A DNA stretch of 64,000 bases, taken from an uncultured Bacteroidales bacterium (GTDB taxonomy: Bacteria > Bacteroidota > Bacteroidia > Bacteroidales > Muribaculaceae). A model generated the notes under the pieces. It did not search any database and had not been told where the DNA came from. It saw nothing but the letters and a program-made list of their open reading frames with translations. The position numbers and the translations under genes are program-made. Shown here one piece after another: positions 34,829 to 43,785 of the stretch. Within the stretch, counting starts at the first letter, position 1. Each line of letters begins with the position of its first letter. The DNA is taken from the NCBI GenBank assembly GCA_902785925.1, contig CADAAI010000018.1, positions 23,117 through 87,116 on the forward strand, written 5' to 3'.

Positions 34829-37357
34829 ATGAAAAAACTCCTATCTGTTCTTGCCGTCGCAATGGTTGCGGTGCAACTGATGGCAGTGCCTGTTGATGTG
34901 TCGACAGCAAAGGCTAAAGCCGAGCAATATCTTGCCAACAAGGTGTATAACGGCAAGTATCTGGCACCTGGAGCCACCAATGCCACCCTCATCAAAGCTG
35001 AGATGGGCGACAATGCCAAGACTCCAGTGTATTATATCTTCAATACTGCCACTACGTTTGTAATAGTGTCGGGGGATGACCGTGCCGAGGAAATCCTTGC
35101 CATCGGTGATAAGCCCCTCAAGCTTGAAGGAATGCCCAAGAACATGCAAGCGTGGCTCGACAACTACAAGCATCAGCTCGACTGGTTGCTCACTCACCCC
35201 GACGAGAAAGTTGACAAACCCACAGCCATAAAATCACCGATGCTCAAAGGCAATCAACCCATAGGGCCATTGTTGACAGCATTATGGTATCAGGCAGCAC
35301 CCTTTAACGACATGTGCCATTTCACCTACAATGGCACCACCTATGAGTGCTACACCGGTTGTGCTGCCACCTCGGCATCGATGGTACTCTACTACTGGAA
35401 GTATCCCACCCATCAGGTAGGCCCCATCCCATCCTACACCACAACTCTTGACTTGAGTGAGTATAACAGCGTGACCTACACCTACCCTGCTCTTCCCGCT
35501 GTCACCTTCGATTGGGACAACATGATAGACGACTACACAGGCGTCTACACACCCGAGCAGGCTGCCGCTGTTGCCACGCTAATGCGCTATGTGGGCCAAA
35601 AAGAGCACATGATGTATGGCACCGAGGGCAGTGGCATCTTTACCAGCGACACTCAAGTTATTGCCGACATGTACACCAGCTTCGGCTATGACGCAACCAC
35701 TTGTCGCTTTGTGAAAAAGGACAATTTCAGTGAGGACCAATGGGCTCAGATGTTGCAAGAGGAGATTATCAGGCACCGCCCAGTAGTGTATTGTGGTGTT
35801 GACGTTGGTGGTGCAGGAGGACACGCCTTCAATGTTGACGGATATGACCCAAACCTCAACAAGTATCACGTGAATTTCGGTTGGAGTGGCGAAGGCAACA
35901 ACTGGCTAGCCATGAACGCTTTTTCCGGAAGAACCTACACCTTCAGCGACAATCAGCGCATGGTGCTCGGCATCCAGCCACCTATTGGTAGACTAATTGC
36001 CAACCCTGAGGAAGTGAATTTCAATGGCTTTGCAGGTGAAACCTACACCGAAGTTGTGAAAGTTAACGCAGTCAACATCGAGAGCAACATCAACGTCACC
36101 TTGACGGGCTCAGGACTCTATAGCATCAATACAACAACAATTACTCCTGAGCAAGCAGCCAACGGATTTGACGTGACTCTCACCTATGCCCCCACCCAGG
36201 CAGGAAACAGCGAGGCATTGATCACACTGAGCTGTGCCGACGAGGACGTTGACGACGTTACCGTGCCCATCACTGGTGCAGCAATGCCACGCGTCCCCAC
36301 CATCTTAGTTGAGCCCGAATCGCTCATATTAACGACGACTCTATCGTCACCCGTGACAAAGACTATCACCCTCACAGGCGCTTTCTTGACCAATGATGTG
36401 GCAGTAACGCTCAACGACGGGAATGGTGTCTACACCGTTTCACCAACAACCATTCCTCAAAGCAGCACAGGTGTTAACACCCCACTTACTGTGACTGTTA
36501 CTTTCAATCCTCGTGTCGAGGGTGATTTCAACGGATCAATAACATTTACAAGCCTGAACGCCGAGAGCAAGACTGTTCAGCTCATTGGCAAGGCTGTTAA
36601 TAGTGGCACTGCAAGTGATCCCTATCTCGACATCTCTAGATATGAAACAATTAACAACGCTGGATGGAGCGCGAGCGACATACAGAATCTATATCGATAT
36701 ACCGAATATGAGAGTGACAATTGCGCTTGGCTCACCGTTTCCAACTATGGTGTGATAAAGGCCGACGCCACACAAGAATGGTTCAACAACAACATCAGTG
36801 AATCTTATAGCACTTCATGGAATGCAACCGACATTTTCCTGGGCGACGACAGCTATTTTGGTTCCAAAACCAGCTATGCCTGCGACTGGAATGGTCTCAA
36901 CCAGTATTTCTATGTGACCAACTGCACTCAGGTTAAGCAGTATGCCTACAATCGCAGCTCTACTTTTCCGCTGATTATGCGCATCTACGAGTGTTCTGTC
37001 AATCCCGATGGTTCAGTCACAGCTGGAAGCACTCCTGTCGACACAAAGCAAAGCTCGGTTTACAACACCACCGAGGTAATCACATCGAGCCCGCTAGATG
37101 CCTCCAAGATTTACATGGTTCACATCTACAACGACTACTCCTACCTTTATGAAATCGGCTTCAAGACTCCGCTCATCACCTCAGTTGCTGGCGACGTGAA
37201 CGGCGATGGCGAAGTCACAGCAGTCGACATCACCGCCCTCTACAACTTCTTGCTTAACAACAACTCAAGCGACATCGTAAATGGTGACCAGAACGGCGAC
37301 GGCGAGATTACTGCGGGCGACATCACATTCATATATAACATCCTGCTTGGAAACTAA
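34829..37357 (+). CDS. C10 cysteine protease 3 with dockerin
   Basis: An 842-residue secreted protease with signal MKKLLSVLAVAMVAVQLMA and a streptopain-type propeptide. The catalytic Cys178 lies in YTGCAATSASMVLYYW and His332 in GAGGHAFNVDGY. It has two Ig-like domains, the SDPYLDISRYETINNAG module (about 595-780) and a dockerin from residue 788. The dockerin DNA and about 145 bases after the stop are almost identical to the segment after the next gene (see the repeat at 37189-37501). It is probably in an operon with protease 2. Confidence 0.93.
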   Translation: MKKLLSVLAVAMVAVQLMAVPVDVSTAKAKAEQYLANKVYNGKYLAPGATNATLIKAEMGDNAKTPVYYIFNTATTFVIVSGDDRAEEILAIGDKPLKLEGMPKNMQAWLDNYKHQLDWLLTHPDEKVDKPTAIKSPMLKGNQPIGPLLTALWYQAAPFNDMCHFTYNGTTYECYTGCAATSASMVLYYWKYPTHQVGPIPSYTTTLDLSEYNSVTYTYPALPAVTFDWDNMIDDYTGVYTPEQAAAVATLMRYVGQKEHMMYGTEGSGIFTSDTQVIADMYTSFGYDATTCRFVKKDNFSEDQWAQMLQEEIIRHRPVVYCGVDVGGAGGHAFNVDGYDPNLNKYHVNFGWSGEGNNWLAMNAFSGRTYTFSDNQRMVLGIQPPIGRLIANPEEVNFNGFAGETYTEVVKVNAVNIESNINVTLTGSGLYSINTTTITPEQAANGFDVTLTYAPTQAGNSEALITLSCADEDVDDVTVPITGAAMPRVPTILVEPESLILTTTLSSPVTKTITLTGAFLTNDVAVTLNDGNGVYTVSPTTIPQSSTGVNTPLTVTVTFNPRVEGDFNGSITFTSLNAESKTVQLIGKAVNSGTASDPYLDISRYETINNAGWSASDIQNLYRYTEYESDNCAWLTVSNYGVIKADATQEWFNNNISESYSTSWNATDIFLGDDSYFGSKTSYACDWNGLNQYFYVTNCTQVKQYAYNRSSTFPLIMRIYECSVNPDGSVTAGSTPVDTKQSSVYNTTEVITSSPLDASKIYMVHIYNDYSYLYEIGFKTPLITSVAGDVNGDGEVTAVDITALYNFLLNNNSSDIVNGDQNGDGEITAGDITFIYNILLGN

Positions 37358-37501
37358 AACAGTTTACTATTCATTGTTCATAGTTAGACTGCGCTTTATT
37401 TAATGAATAATGTACAATATTGCGTGGGGTTCACTGTTTTGCCGTTTTTTCTTAAAAATGCTTGCACTTTTGCGATAATTTACTTATATTCGCAACCAAA
37501 A
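37189..37501 (+). repeat. Dockerin-plus-promoter direct repeat, copy 1
   Basis: This segment spans the dockerin coding end of C10 protease 3, its stop and the promoter of the next gene. It recurs at 39300-39598 with a handful of substitutions and a 15-base difference in a T-rich stretch (after GCGTGGGG). The repeat junctions lie outside the diverged coding bodies. Confidence 0.88.
37461..37492 (+). promoter_or_regulatory. Promoter of BspA-like gene 1
   Basis: CTTG (37461-37464) and TATATTCG (37485-37492) are 24 nt apart. The -7 box has one mismatch. The identical pair occurs before the paralogue at 39557-39588. Confidence 0.6.
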
Positions 37502-37539
37502 TGAATGTTTTAATAATAACCCATTAAACCCAAACACTT

Positions 37540-39468
37540 ATGAAAAAGATTCTACTATTACTGGTGGCTTTGCTTGCTACCACTACTGTATGGGCCGAGG
37601 AGTACATCACCGACGTGATGGTAATAGGCGGCACATTGAACGAGGTAAATATGCTGAAGAGCACTTATTCCAATCTGGGCTGGACGGTCATCGACCAGGA
37701 CCTGAATTCAGGCTGCGGATCGGGCAGCGATTACATCTATATGCTTTATAAGAAGGCTGATGAGTCCACAGTTAGCCTTGGTGCTTTCATCACCAAATTT
37801 GTGATTCGGACCTACGATGGCACCGCTCCTGACCATCTCGTTAACACAGATGGTCGCATCTGTTACCTAGTGCCATTCGATGGCGGTGAATATTTCAAGA
37901 GCACCCAGGGTGACCTGAATAGCCATTGCGGCTCAGGTAGCGCCACTATCCATCTCTACTACACTAAAGATTACCCCTCCCAAGGACGTGACTACGGCAC
38001 TGTTAAATCAATATCCTTCAACGCTACAGCCGACGGTGGAGTGACCACTATGGAGGGTACCACAGGCTATGACCTCAACACCGGCTGTGGCTCAGGCAGC
38101 GACTATATCTATATGCACGCCGAAAGAGCTCCTGGATGGATATACACAACAAACACTGCAGGTGACCAATGCTACATCAAGGGGTTTGAAGGTCCCAAGT
38201 CACTTATAACCAATATCGTAGCGCCTGTTATCATCGATGGTGCAACGGTGACTGGTTTCTCAGGACCAGTGTTTAGCGGATTCTCCAATCTTGAAATTAT
38301 AAAATTCTTTGGTGAGACAATTATCGATGAAATGCCGTCGATGCAAGGCTGCTCAAAGTTTTACAATGTCAAAACTTCACTTATTGATCACCTGACACCA
38401 CCATCCATGAAAACCATTACGAGTTTTGCTTTCGCTGGCACGGCAATTAACGAAATAACATTAGATGCTGTTACCAGTGTAGAAAGCAGTGCATTCGAGG
38501 GTTGCAACAATCTGTCCTCTGTCACCTTCAACACATCACCAGTCCTAATTGAGAATTCTGCTTTTGCCAACATCAGTTCAAACTGCCAAGTGACATATCC
38601 GGGTTCTATCGAAGACTGGAATCCATTGATGTATATGTATTCACCAGAATTGATTGTCAAAAATGGCTCATCGTGGTTTTGCGGCTGGTGCGGCGGAGCA
38701 GATGAAGCAAGCCATAATATGCTATACTGGACGCTGATTGATGACAACCTGAAAATATCTTCATATGGCGAATGGTGGGAATATTATCCCGACAAGCAGA
38801 TTATCGCCACCAAACGATGGCTTGGACAATCAATAAACAATATTACTTTGGAGCATGTCTACTCCATCGGGCAAAGAGAGTTTGAGAATCTTAATGAACT
38901 AGAAAATGTGTATATCGAACACACACTTCATTCTATAGGCAAAGAGGCCTTCTATGGATGCAATAATTTGAAAGATATTTGGTTTGACGGCAATCAAGCA
39001 CAATGGGATGCAGTGACTAAAGATAGCCAATGGAAGAATGGAACATCCAACCTCACGGAGCACTGGCACTGCATGGTTATTTTCGACAACAATGGTCATG
39101 GCTCTACTCCCGATCCAAAGACGATTCAGTGGAGCAACCTTGACAAGGTGGATGAACCCGAACCTCTGGTAGCCGATGGCTACAACTTCAAGGGCTGGTT
39201 CACCGATGCTGAATGCACCAACCAGTGGGATTTCAACACCGCAGTTCCTGGCGACATGACGCTATATGCCGGTTGGGAGGAAATAGTTGTAAACGTGAAT
39301 GGCGACGTGAATGGCGATGGCGAAGTCACAGCAGTCGACATCACCGCCCTCTACAACTTCTTGCTTAACAACAACTCAAGCGACATCGTGAATGGTGACC
39401 AGAACGGCGACGGCGAGATTACTGCGGGCGACATCACATTAATATATAACATCCTGCTTGGAAACTAA
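37540..39468 (+). CDS. BspA-type leucine-rich-repeat surface protein 1 with dockerin
   Basis: A 642-residue secreted protein with signal MKKILLLLVALLATTTVWA. Residues about 20-215 hold three copies of a motif built on DLN-GCG-SDYIY (Asp54, Asp125, Asp178), resembling the MABP/beta-prism pattern. Residues about 240-350 and 430-500 are BspA-type leucine-rich repeats (SSAFEGCNNLSSVTFN, KEAFYGCNNLKDIWFDG), interrupted by the BspA-like leader WFCGWCGGADEASHNMLYW. Residues about 515-580 are an InlB B-repeat (GYNFKGWFTDAECTNQWDF, MTLYAGW). A type I dockerin starts at residue 588. Such proteins are adhesins; no enzyme domain is present. Confidence 0.87.
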   Translation: MKKILLLLVALLATTTVWAEEYITDVMVIGGTLNEVNMLKSTYSNLGWTVIDQDLNSGCGSGSDYIYMLYKKADESTVSLGAFITKFVIRTYDGTAPDHLVNTDGRICYLVPFDGGEYFKSTQGDLNSHCGSGSATIHLYYTKDYPSQGRDYGTVKSISFNATADGGVTTMEGTTGYDLNTGCGSGSDYIYMHAERAPGWIYTTNTAGDQCYIKGFEGPKSLITNIVAPVIIDGATVTGFSGPVFSGFSNLEIIKFFGETIIDEMPSMQGCSKFYNVKTSLIDHLTPPSMKTITSFAFAGTAINEITLDAVTSVESSAFEGCNNLSSVTFNTSPVLIENSAFANISSNCQVTYPGSIEDWNPLMYMYSPELIVKNGSSWFCGWCGGADEASHNMLYWTLIDDNLKISSYGEWWEYYPDKQIIATKRWLGQSINNITLEHVYSIGQREFENLNELENVYIEHTLHSIGKEAFYGCNNLKDIWFDGNQAQWDAVTKDSQWKNGTSNLTEHWHCMVIFDNNGHGSTPDPKTIQWSNLDKVDEPEPLVADGYNFKGWFTDAECTNQWDFNTAVPGDMTLYAGWEEIVVNVNGDVNGDGEVTAVDITALYNFLLNNNSSDIVNGDQNGDGEITAGDITLIYNILLGN

Positions 39469-39598
39469 AACAGTTTACTATTCATTGTTCATAGTTAGAC
39501 TGCGCTTTATTTAATGAATAATGTACAATATTGCGTGGGGTTTTTTCTTAAAAACGCTTGCACTTTTGCGATAATTTACTTATATTCGCAACCAAAAT
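39300..39598 (+). repeat. Dockerin-plus-promoter direct repeat, copy 2
   Basis: This is the second copy of the segment at 37189-37501. It covers the dockerin end of BspA-like gene 1 and the promoter of BspA-like gene 2, and lacks 15 bases of copy 1. Confidence 0.88.
39557..39588 (+). promoter_or_regulatory. Promoter of BspA-like gene 2
   Basis: CTTG (39557-39560) and TATATTCG (39581-39588), spaced 24 nt, lie within the duplicated segment. Confidence 0.6.
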
Positions 39599-39632
39599 AA
39601 GCGATTAACGAACAACCCTAAATTATGCACTC

Positions 39633-41645
39633 ATGAAAAAGTTTTTATTCATTATTGTGGCACTGCTTGCCACAACTAGCGTTTGTGCCGAAGAATTTGT
39701 CGACGGCGTAGTGGTGATTGGAGGCACCAAAAGCGAGACCAACTACCTGAAGTCGGAACTTATTGCCGACGGCTGGATTTTGGTCGACTATGATCTTAAC
39801 AAGGGATGTGGCACAGGCAGTGACTACATCTTTTTGCTCTACACTAAAGGTAGCAACCAAATCAATGATGCTGGTTATTTCGTCACCGATTTTTATATCA
39901 GAACATCAACAAGCAGCTCAACACCCGACGAAATCACACACAATGGTCGCACCTATTACCTTGTGGAATACGTAGGAGGAAGTGATTTTGAGAGTAGTAA
40001 AGGCGACCTCAACTGCCACGCTGGAGGTTCCTACATACACCTTTACGTTGCCACCGATAACAATGAAAACTACCGCTCTACTGCCATAAAATCAATCTCT
40101 TTCAATTCCACCGCAAGTGGTGCTGTGGGAGAGAATGGCGGCACCGCACCATGCGACCTCAACAAGGGATGCGGCGAGGAAAGCGATTACATCTACATGC
40201 ACACCAGCTCAGCCCAGAAAGGCTGGACCATGAGTGGAAGCGGGACTGATTGTCAAATCACAGGATATGTTGGCGTCAAGAACAATAAAACCCGTATGAC
40301 AGTCCCTGTTACCATAGACGGCGCAACGGTGAAGTACTGCGTCGACGATGTTTTCAATGGGTTTACCAACCTTGATACGTTAATGATGTATAATCACTCT
40401 TCGCTTGCGAATATGCCGTTGCTGCAGGGGTGCTCATCGCTCAAGCAGGTCAATAACTGGACAAGCAGCAATTCCTACAACTATGACCAATTGCCCGCTT
40501 CCATAATTCGCATACCAGATTATGGATTTGTGGGTACTGCCATCGAGGGGTTGCACACAAATAATGTCACTACAATTGGCGAGCATGCCTTCGAAGGAAG
40601 CAATAGTCTGTCTTGGGTCACAGTTGATAATCCAAACGTAATGATTAGAGATTATGCTTTTGCCAACTTGAACAGCGAGCAATGCATAATTTATAGCGCC
40701 GGAGATCTTGAAAATTGGAGTCCAAGGTCATATATGTATTCTGTTCAAACAATGGTTAGAAGCAAAGATCACTTGTGGTATTGTGGCTGGTGTGGCGGTG
40801 ATGAGGCCAGCGATAATCATCTATACTGGACACTGAAGGAAAATCATCTGAAAATAAACTGTGCTTCACCCGTTTGGTACGATCACCCCGAAAAGCAGAT
40901 TATAAGGGTTCACAATTGGTATTCTAATATTGTCCAAATGCCTATTAATAAGCTCACTATGAACCATGTCGACACCATAGGTGGAGGGGTGTTTAGAAAT
41001 GTTGATGCTCTCCAATTAGTGGACATCCAATCAGGTACAAGATATATATCTAGTAGCTCTTTCCGCGACTGCGATAATCTCCAAACAGTGTACCTTCCTC
41101 CATCAGTGGAAAGAATTAATAACTATGCTTTCTATAATTGCCCTTTATTGACCGACATTTACTTCAATGGCACACAAGAGCAATGGGGCAATGTGTTGAG
41201 AGGGACAAACTGGAAACCTAGCACAACTAAGGAGCACTGGCACTGCACGGTAACCTTCAACTCCAACGGTCATGGCACGGCCCCTGATCCACAGAATATC
41301 GAATGGAGCAACCAGGACAAAGCCACTGAGCCTACCGCACCAACGGCCGATGGTTACAACTTCCAAGGCTGGTTCACCAATGCTGCATGCACCAACCAGT
41401 GGAATTTCGACAACATCGTGACTGGCGACATGACGCTCTATGCCAAGTGGGAACAGGTTGTTGTCAACACTCCTGGCGACGTGAATGGCGATGGCGAAGT
41501 CACCGCAGTCGACATCACCGCCCTCTACAACTTCTTGCTTAACAACAACTCAAGCGACATCGTAAATGGTGACCAGAACAGCGACGGCGAGATTACTGCG
41601 GGCGATATCACATTCATTTATAATATCTTGCTTGGGTCCAAATAA
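39633..41645 (+). CDS. BspA-type leucine-rich-repeat surface protein 2 with dockerin
   Basis: A 670-residue paralogue of the preceding gene with signal MKKFLFIIVALLATTSVCA. It keeps the same order: three DLN-type beta-prism motifs (Asp54, Asp125, Asp175), BspA-type repeats (GEHAFEGSNSLSWVTVDN, NNYAFYNCPLLTDIYFNG), a CGWCGGDEASDNHLYW leader, an InlB B-repeat (GYNFQGWFTNAACTNQWNF) and a dockerin from residue 615. By eye the body is only about half identical to paralogue 1, while the dockerin is nearly identical in DNA. A strong terminator follows. Confidence 0.87.
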   Translation: MKKFLFIIVALLATTSVCAEEFVDGVVVIGGTKSETNYLKSELIADGWILVDYDLNKGCGTGSDYIFLLYTKGSNQINDAGYFVTDFYIRTSTSSSTPDEITHNGRTYYLVEYVGGSDFESSKGDLNCHAGGSYIHLYVATDNNENYRSTAIKSISFNSTASGAVGENGGTAPCDLNKGCGEESDYIYMHTSSAQKGWTMSGSGTDCQITGYVGVKNNKTRMTVPVTIDGATVKYCVDDVFNGFTNLDTLMMYNHSSLANMPLLQGCSSLKQVNNWTSSNSYNYDQLPASIIRIPDYGFVGTAIEGLHTNNVTTIGEHAFEGSNSLSWVTVDNPNVMIRDYAFANLNSEQCIIYSAGDLENWSPRSYMYSVQTMVRSKDHLWYCGWCGGDEASDNHLYWTLKENHLKINCASPVWYDHPEKQIIRVHNWYSNIVQMPINKLTMNHVDTIGGGVFRNVDALQLVDIQSGTRYISSSSFRDCDNLQTVYLPPSVERINNYAFYNCPLLTDIYFNGTQEQWGNVLRGTNWKPSTTKEHWHCTVTFNSNGHGTAPDPQNIEWSNQDKATEPTAPTADGYNFQGWFTNAACTNQWNFDNIVTGDMTLYAKWEQVVVNTPGDVNGDGEVTAVDITALYNFLLNNNSSDIVNGDQNSDGEITAGDITFIYNILLGSK

Positions 41646-41684
41646 TTGATTACAAGTTTTGCATAAATAATTAACAAACTAAAG

Positions 41685-41725
41685 GGTCGCTACCACATTT
41701 AGTAGCGACTTTTTTTGTTTTTTGC
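41685..41725 (+). terminator. Terminator after BspA-like gene 2
   Basis: The stem GTCGCTAC/GTAGCGAC is followed by seven T residues and further T-runs. Confidence 0.9.
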
Positions 41726-41733
41726 TTCATAAT

Positions 41734-41765
41734 GTTGTAAATTTGAATAATAATTCTTAAATTTG
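41734..41765 (+). promoter_or_regulatory. Promoter of the module-only dockerin gene
   Basis: GTTG (41734-41737) and TAAATTTG (41758-41765) are spaced 24 nt. A second TAAATTTG lies at 41738-41745. TAAAACAACTAT follows at 41777-41788. Confidence 0.6.
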
Positions 41766-41813
41766 TGGGCTGATTGTAAAACAACTATTAATAATAACCA
41801 AATATTCATTTAC

Positions 41814-43553
41814 ATGAAAAAGATTTTTACTTTACTGACTGCTACAGTTTTTGCACTGCAACTGCTGGCAGCTGGCACAGCTAGCGACGCTTATTTTAAC
41901 GTAGCTAAGCATTACACCATCAACGAGGCTGGTGCCACAGTCGATGGCATGGAAACAATTTACAAGTACACCCAGGCTGGAGCAGGTTACTGGCTCACAC
42001 TGTCAAATTATGGTGTGATGATGACCGATGAGACCCAAAGCTGGTTTACCAACGAGATTACTGACGCTGACAACACAACTCAGTACACTGGCCCATGGAC
42101 TGCTACCGACGTCTTCCAAGGACCAAGCGCCTACTTTGGCAGCAACACTGCTTATTCAGCAAAATTCAAGCAGCCTGCTAAGACTCAGACTTTCTATGTG
42201 ACTTTCTGTACCCAAGTTAAGCAGTATGCTTACCATCGCAGTAATAGTTCTTACTACAACTTCATGATGGAAATCTTCGAGTGCACTAAGAATGCCGACG
42301 GTTCAATCACCGACGGCACTACCCCAATCGAAACCTTAACAAACCAAACTATTGGCGCAGAAGTAACGACTTCAAGCGAACTCGACCCCGAGAAGGTTTA
42401 TAAGGTTGTTCTTACCAACAAATACTCTTATCTTTATGAGATAGCATTCAAGACCCCAGGTGAATTTGATGGAGAAGTTGTTGCTCCTGTTGCTTACGAT
42501 GTAACCGACCTTGCTCAAGAAACTGTTACTATGCATTGGGACCCAAGCCCAGGTGCCAAGAGCTATTCAGTGCGTGTTTATCCTTGTGAGTATAGAGGTT
42601 TGGTTTTCCGCGAGACATTCCCCAACTTCACCAACGGCCAGGAGCTTGAAGACTGGCAATCGCTTGACGACTATACCGACAACCCTGAATGGATAGGCTT
42701 TGGCCTGAATGGATATGATGGCGGCATCGTGATTGAGAACAATGGTTATATTTCTTCTCCTATGTCTAATGAACATGGTGTTCACATTCGTCCATTCCAG
42801 AAACATTTCACTCTTAAGTTCAAAGCAAAACCCTACGATGGTGTTGAAAGTGGCGAGTTGTTAGTTTCTATGGGTGGCACTACTCAGACATTTGAAATAT
42901 CAGGACCTGAGAAGGAATACACCTTTGTAGTTGAAAGAACTTCTCCAAACTACTATTCACAGACATGGGCATTCTTCTCTTTCAAGAACACTTATTGGTA
43001 TAATCCAAATGATGGAGGGGAAGAAGAGGATCATCGTGTAGTATTAACTAATTATAAAGTTTATTTGGGCGATTACAGCCAGCCACAAAACACTAATTCT
43101 CCAAAATGGATCCAGCCAGCTTGGAGTGGTGACACCACCTTCGTTCACAATATTCCTGCCGATAGCACACAATTCCGTTTCGGCAGATATATCAATGAGG
43201 AAGGTAATGAGCAAATCGATATGTCTCTCTTTAATTATACCAATGCATTATATAATTATGATGTTAAGGCGGTATACTATGGTGGTCTAGAAAGTGATTG
43301 GTCTAACAAGATTGCCTATATTTATGGTACACCTGCTACATTCCTTGAGGATGACGATGAGCCAGTTGTAGGAGTTCCTGGCGACGTGAACGGCGACGGT
43401 CAGGTAACAGCTGGTGACATCACCTGCCTCTACAACTACTTGCTTAATAATGACCAGACATATGTTGCTACCAGCGACGTGAACGGCGACGGCGAGATTA
43501 CAGCGGGCGATATTACGTTTATCTACAACATCTTGCTTGGTAATAATAATTAA
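41814..43553 (+). CDS. Module-only dockerin protein (no protease domain)
   Basis: A 579-residue secreted protein; the ATG at 41814 gives the signal MKKIFTLLTATVFALQLLA. Directly after it comes the recurring module (SDAYFNVAKHYTINEAGATV, then WLTLSNYGVMMTD, FYVTFCTQVKQYAYHRS and YLYEIAFKTPG) that in other proteins follows a protease. An Fn3-like segment (VTMHWDPSPGAKSYSVRVYP), a diverged jelly-roll-like module (FPNFTNGQELEDWQSLDDYT) and a dockerin from residue 523 complete it. It looks like a protease gene that never had, or has lost, its catalytic half. It could be a non-enzymatic binding component of the same system. Confidence 0.85.
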   Translation: MKKIFTLLTATVFALQLLAAGTASDAYFNVAKHYTINEAGATVDGMETIYKYTQAGAGYWLTLSNYGVMMTDETQSWFTNEITDADNTTQYTGPWTATDVFQGPSAYFGSNTAYSAKFKQPAKTQTFYVTFCTQVKQYAYHRSNSSYYNFMMEIFECTKNADGSITDGTTPIETLTNQTIGAEVTTSSELDPEKVYKVVLTNKYSYLYEIAFKTPGEFDGEVVAPVAYDVTDLAQETVTMHWDPSPGAKSYSVRVYPCEYRGLVFRETFPNFTNGQELEDWQSLDDYTDNPEWIGFGLNGYDGGIVIENNGYISSPMSNEHGVHIRPFQKHFTLKFKAKPYDGVESGELLVSMGGTTQTFEISGPEKEYTFVVERTSPNYYSQTWAFFSFKNTYWYNPNDGGEEEDHRVVLTNYKVYLGDYSQPQNTNSPKWIQPAWSGDTTFVHNIPADSTQFRFGRYINEEGNEQIDMSLFNYTNALYNYDVKAVYYGGLESDWSNKIAYIYGTPATFLEDDDEPVVGVPGDVNGDGQVTAGDITCLYNYLLNNDQTYVATSDVNGDGEITAGDITFIYNILLGNNN

Positions 43554-43579
43554 TGCTATAACAAGCATTTAAATCATAT

Positions 43580-43619
43580 AATAAGCGCTTCTCAATTGAT
43601 GAGAGGCGCTTATTTTTTA
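43580..43619 (+). terminator. Terminator after the module-only gene
   Basis: The stem ATAAGCGCTTCTC/GAGAGGCGCTTAT, with an ATTGAT-type loop, is followed by TTTTTT. Confidence 0.88.
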
Positions 43620-43677
43620 ATGCACATTCTCCATTAATAGTGATATTTAAGGTTTTAATTGAAAAAGTTCTATTCTT

Positions 43678-43709
43678 TTTGTGTAATTAAATAATTATTG
43701 ATAAATTTG
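43678..43709 (+). promoter_or_regulatory. Promoter of C10 protease 4
   Basis: TTTG (43678-43681) and TAAATTTG (43702-43709) are 24 nt apart, a full consensus match. TAAAACAACTAT follows at 43751-43762. Confidence 0.75.
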
Positions 43710-43785
43710 GCAGTTTTTTCTACGACATAAACCGTATGCTCTGATATTTATAAAACAACTATAATACTATTTAAATTTCTTCTAA

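Noticed and set aside
37189..39598. Insertion sequence or transposon as the source of the direct repeats
   Set aside because: No transposase, inverted terminal repeats or target duplications are seen; the repeats cover dockerin coding DNA and a promoter.
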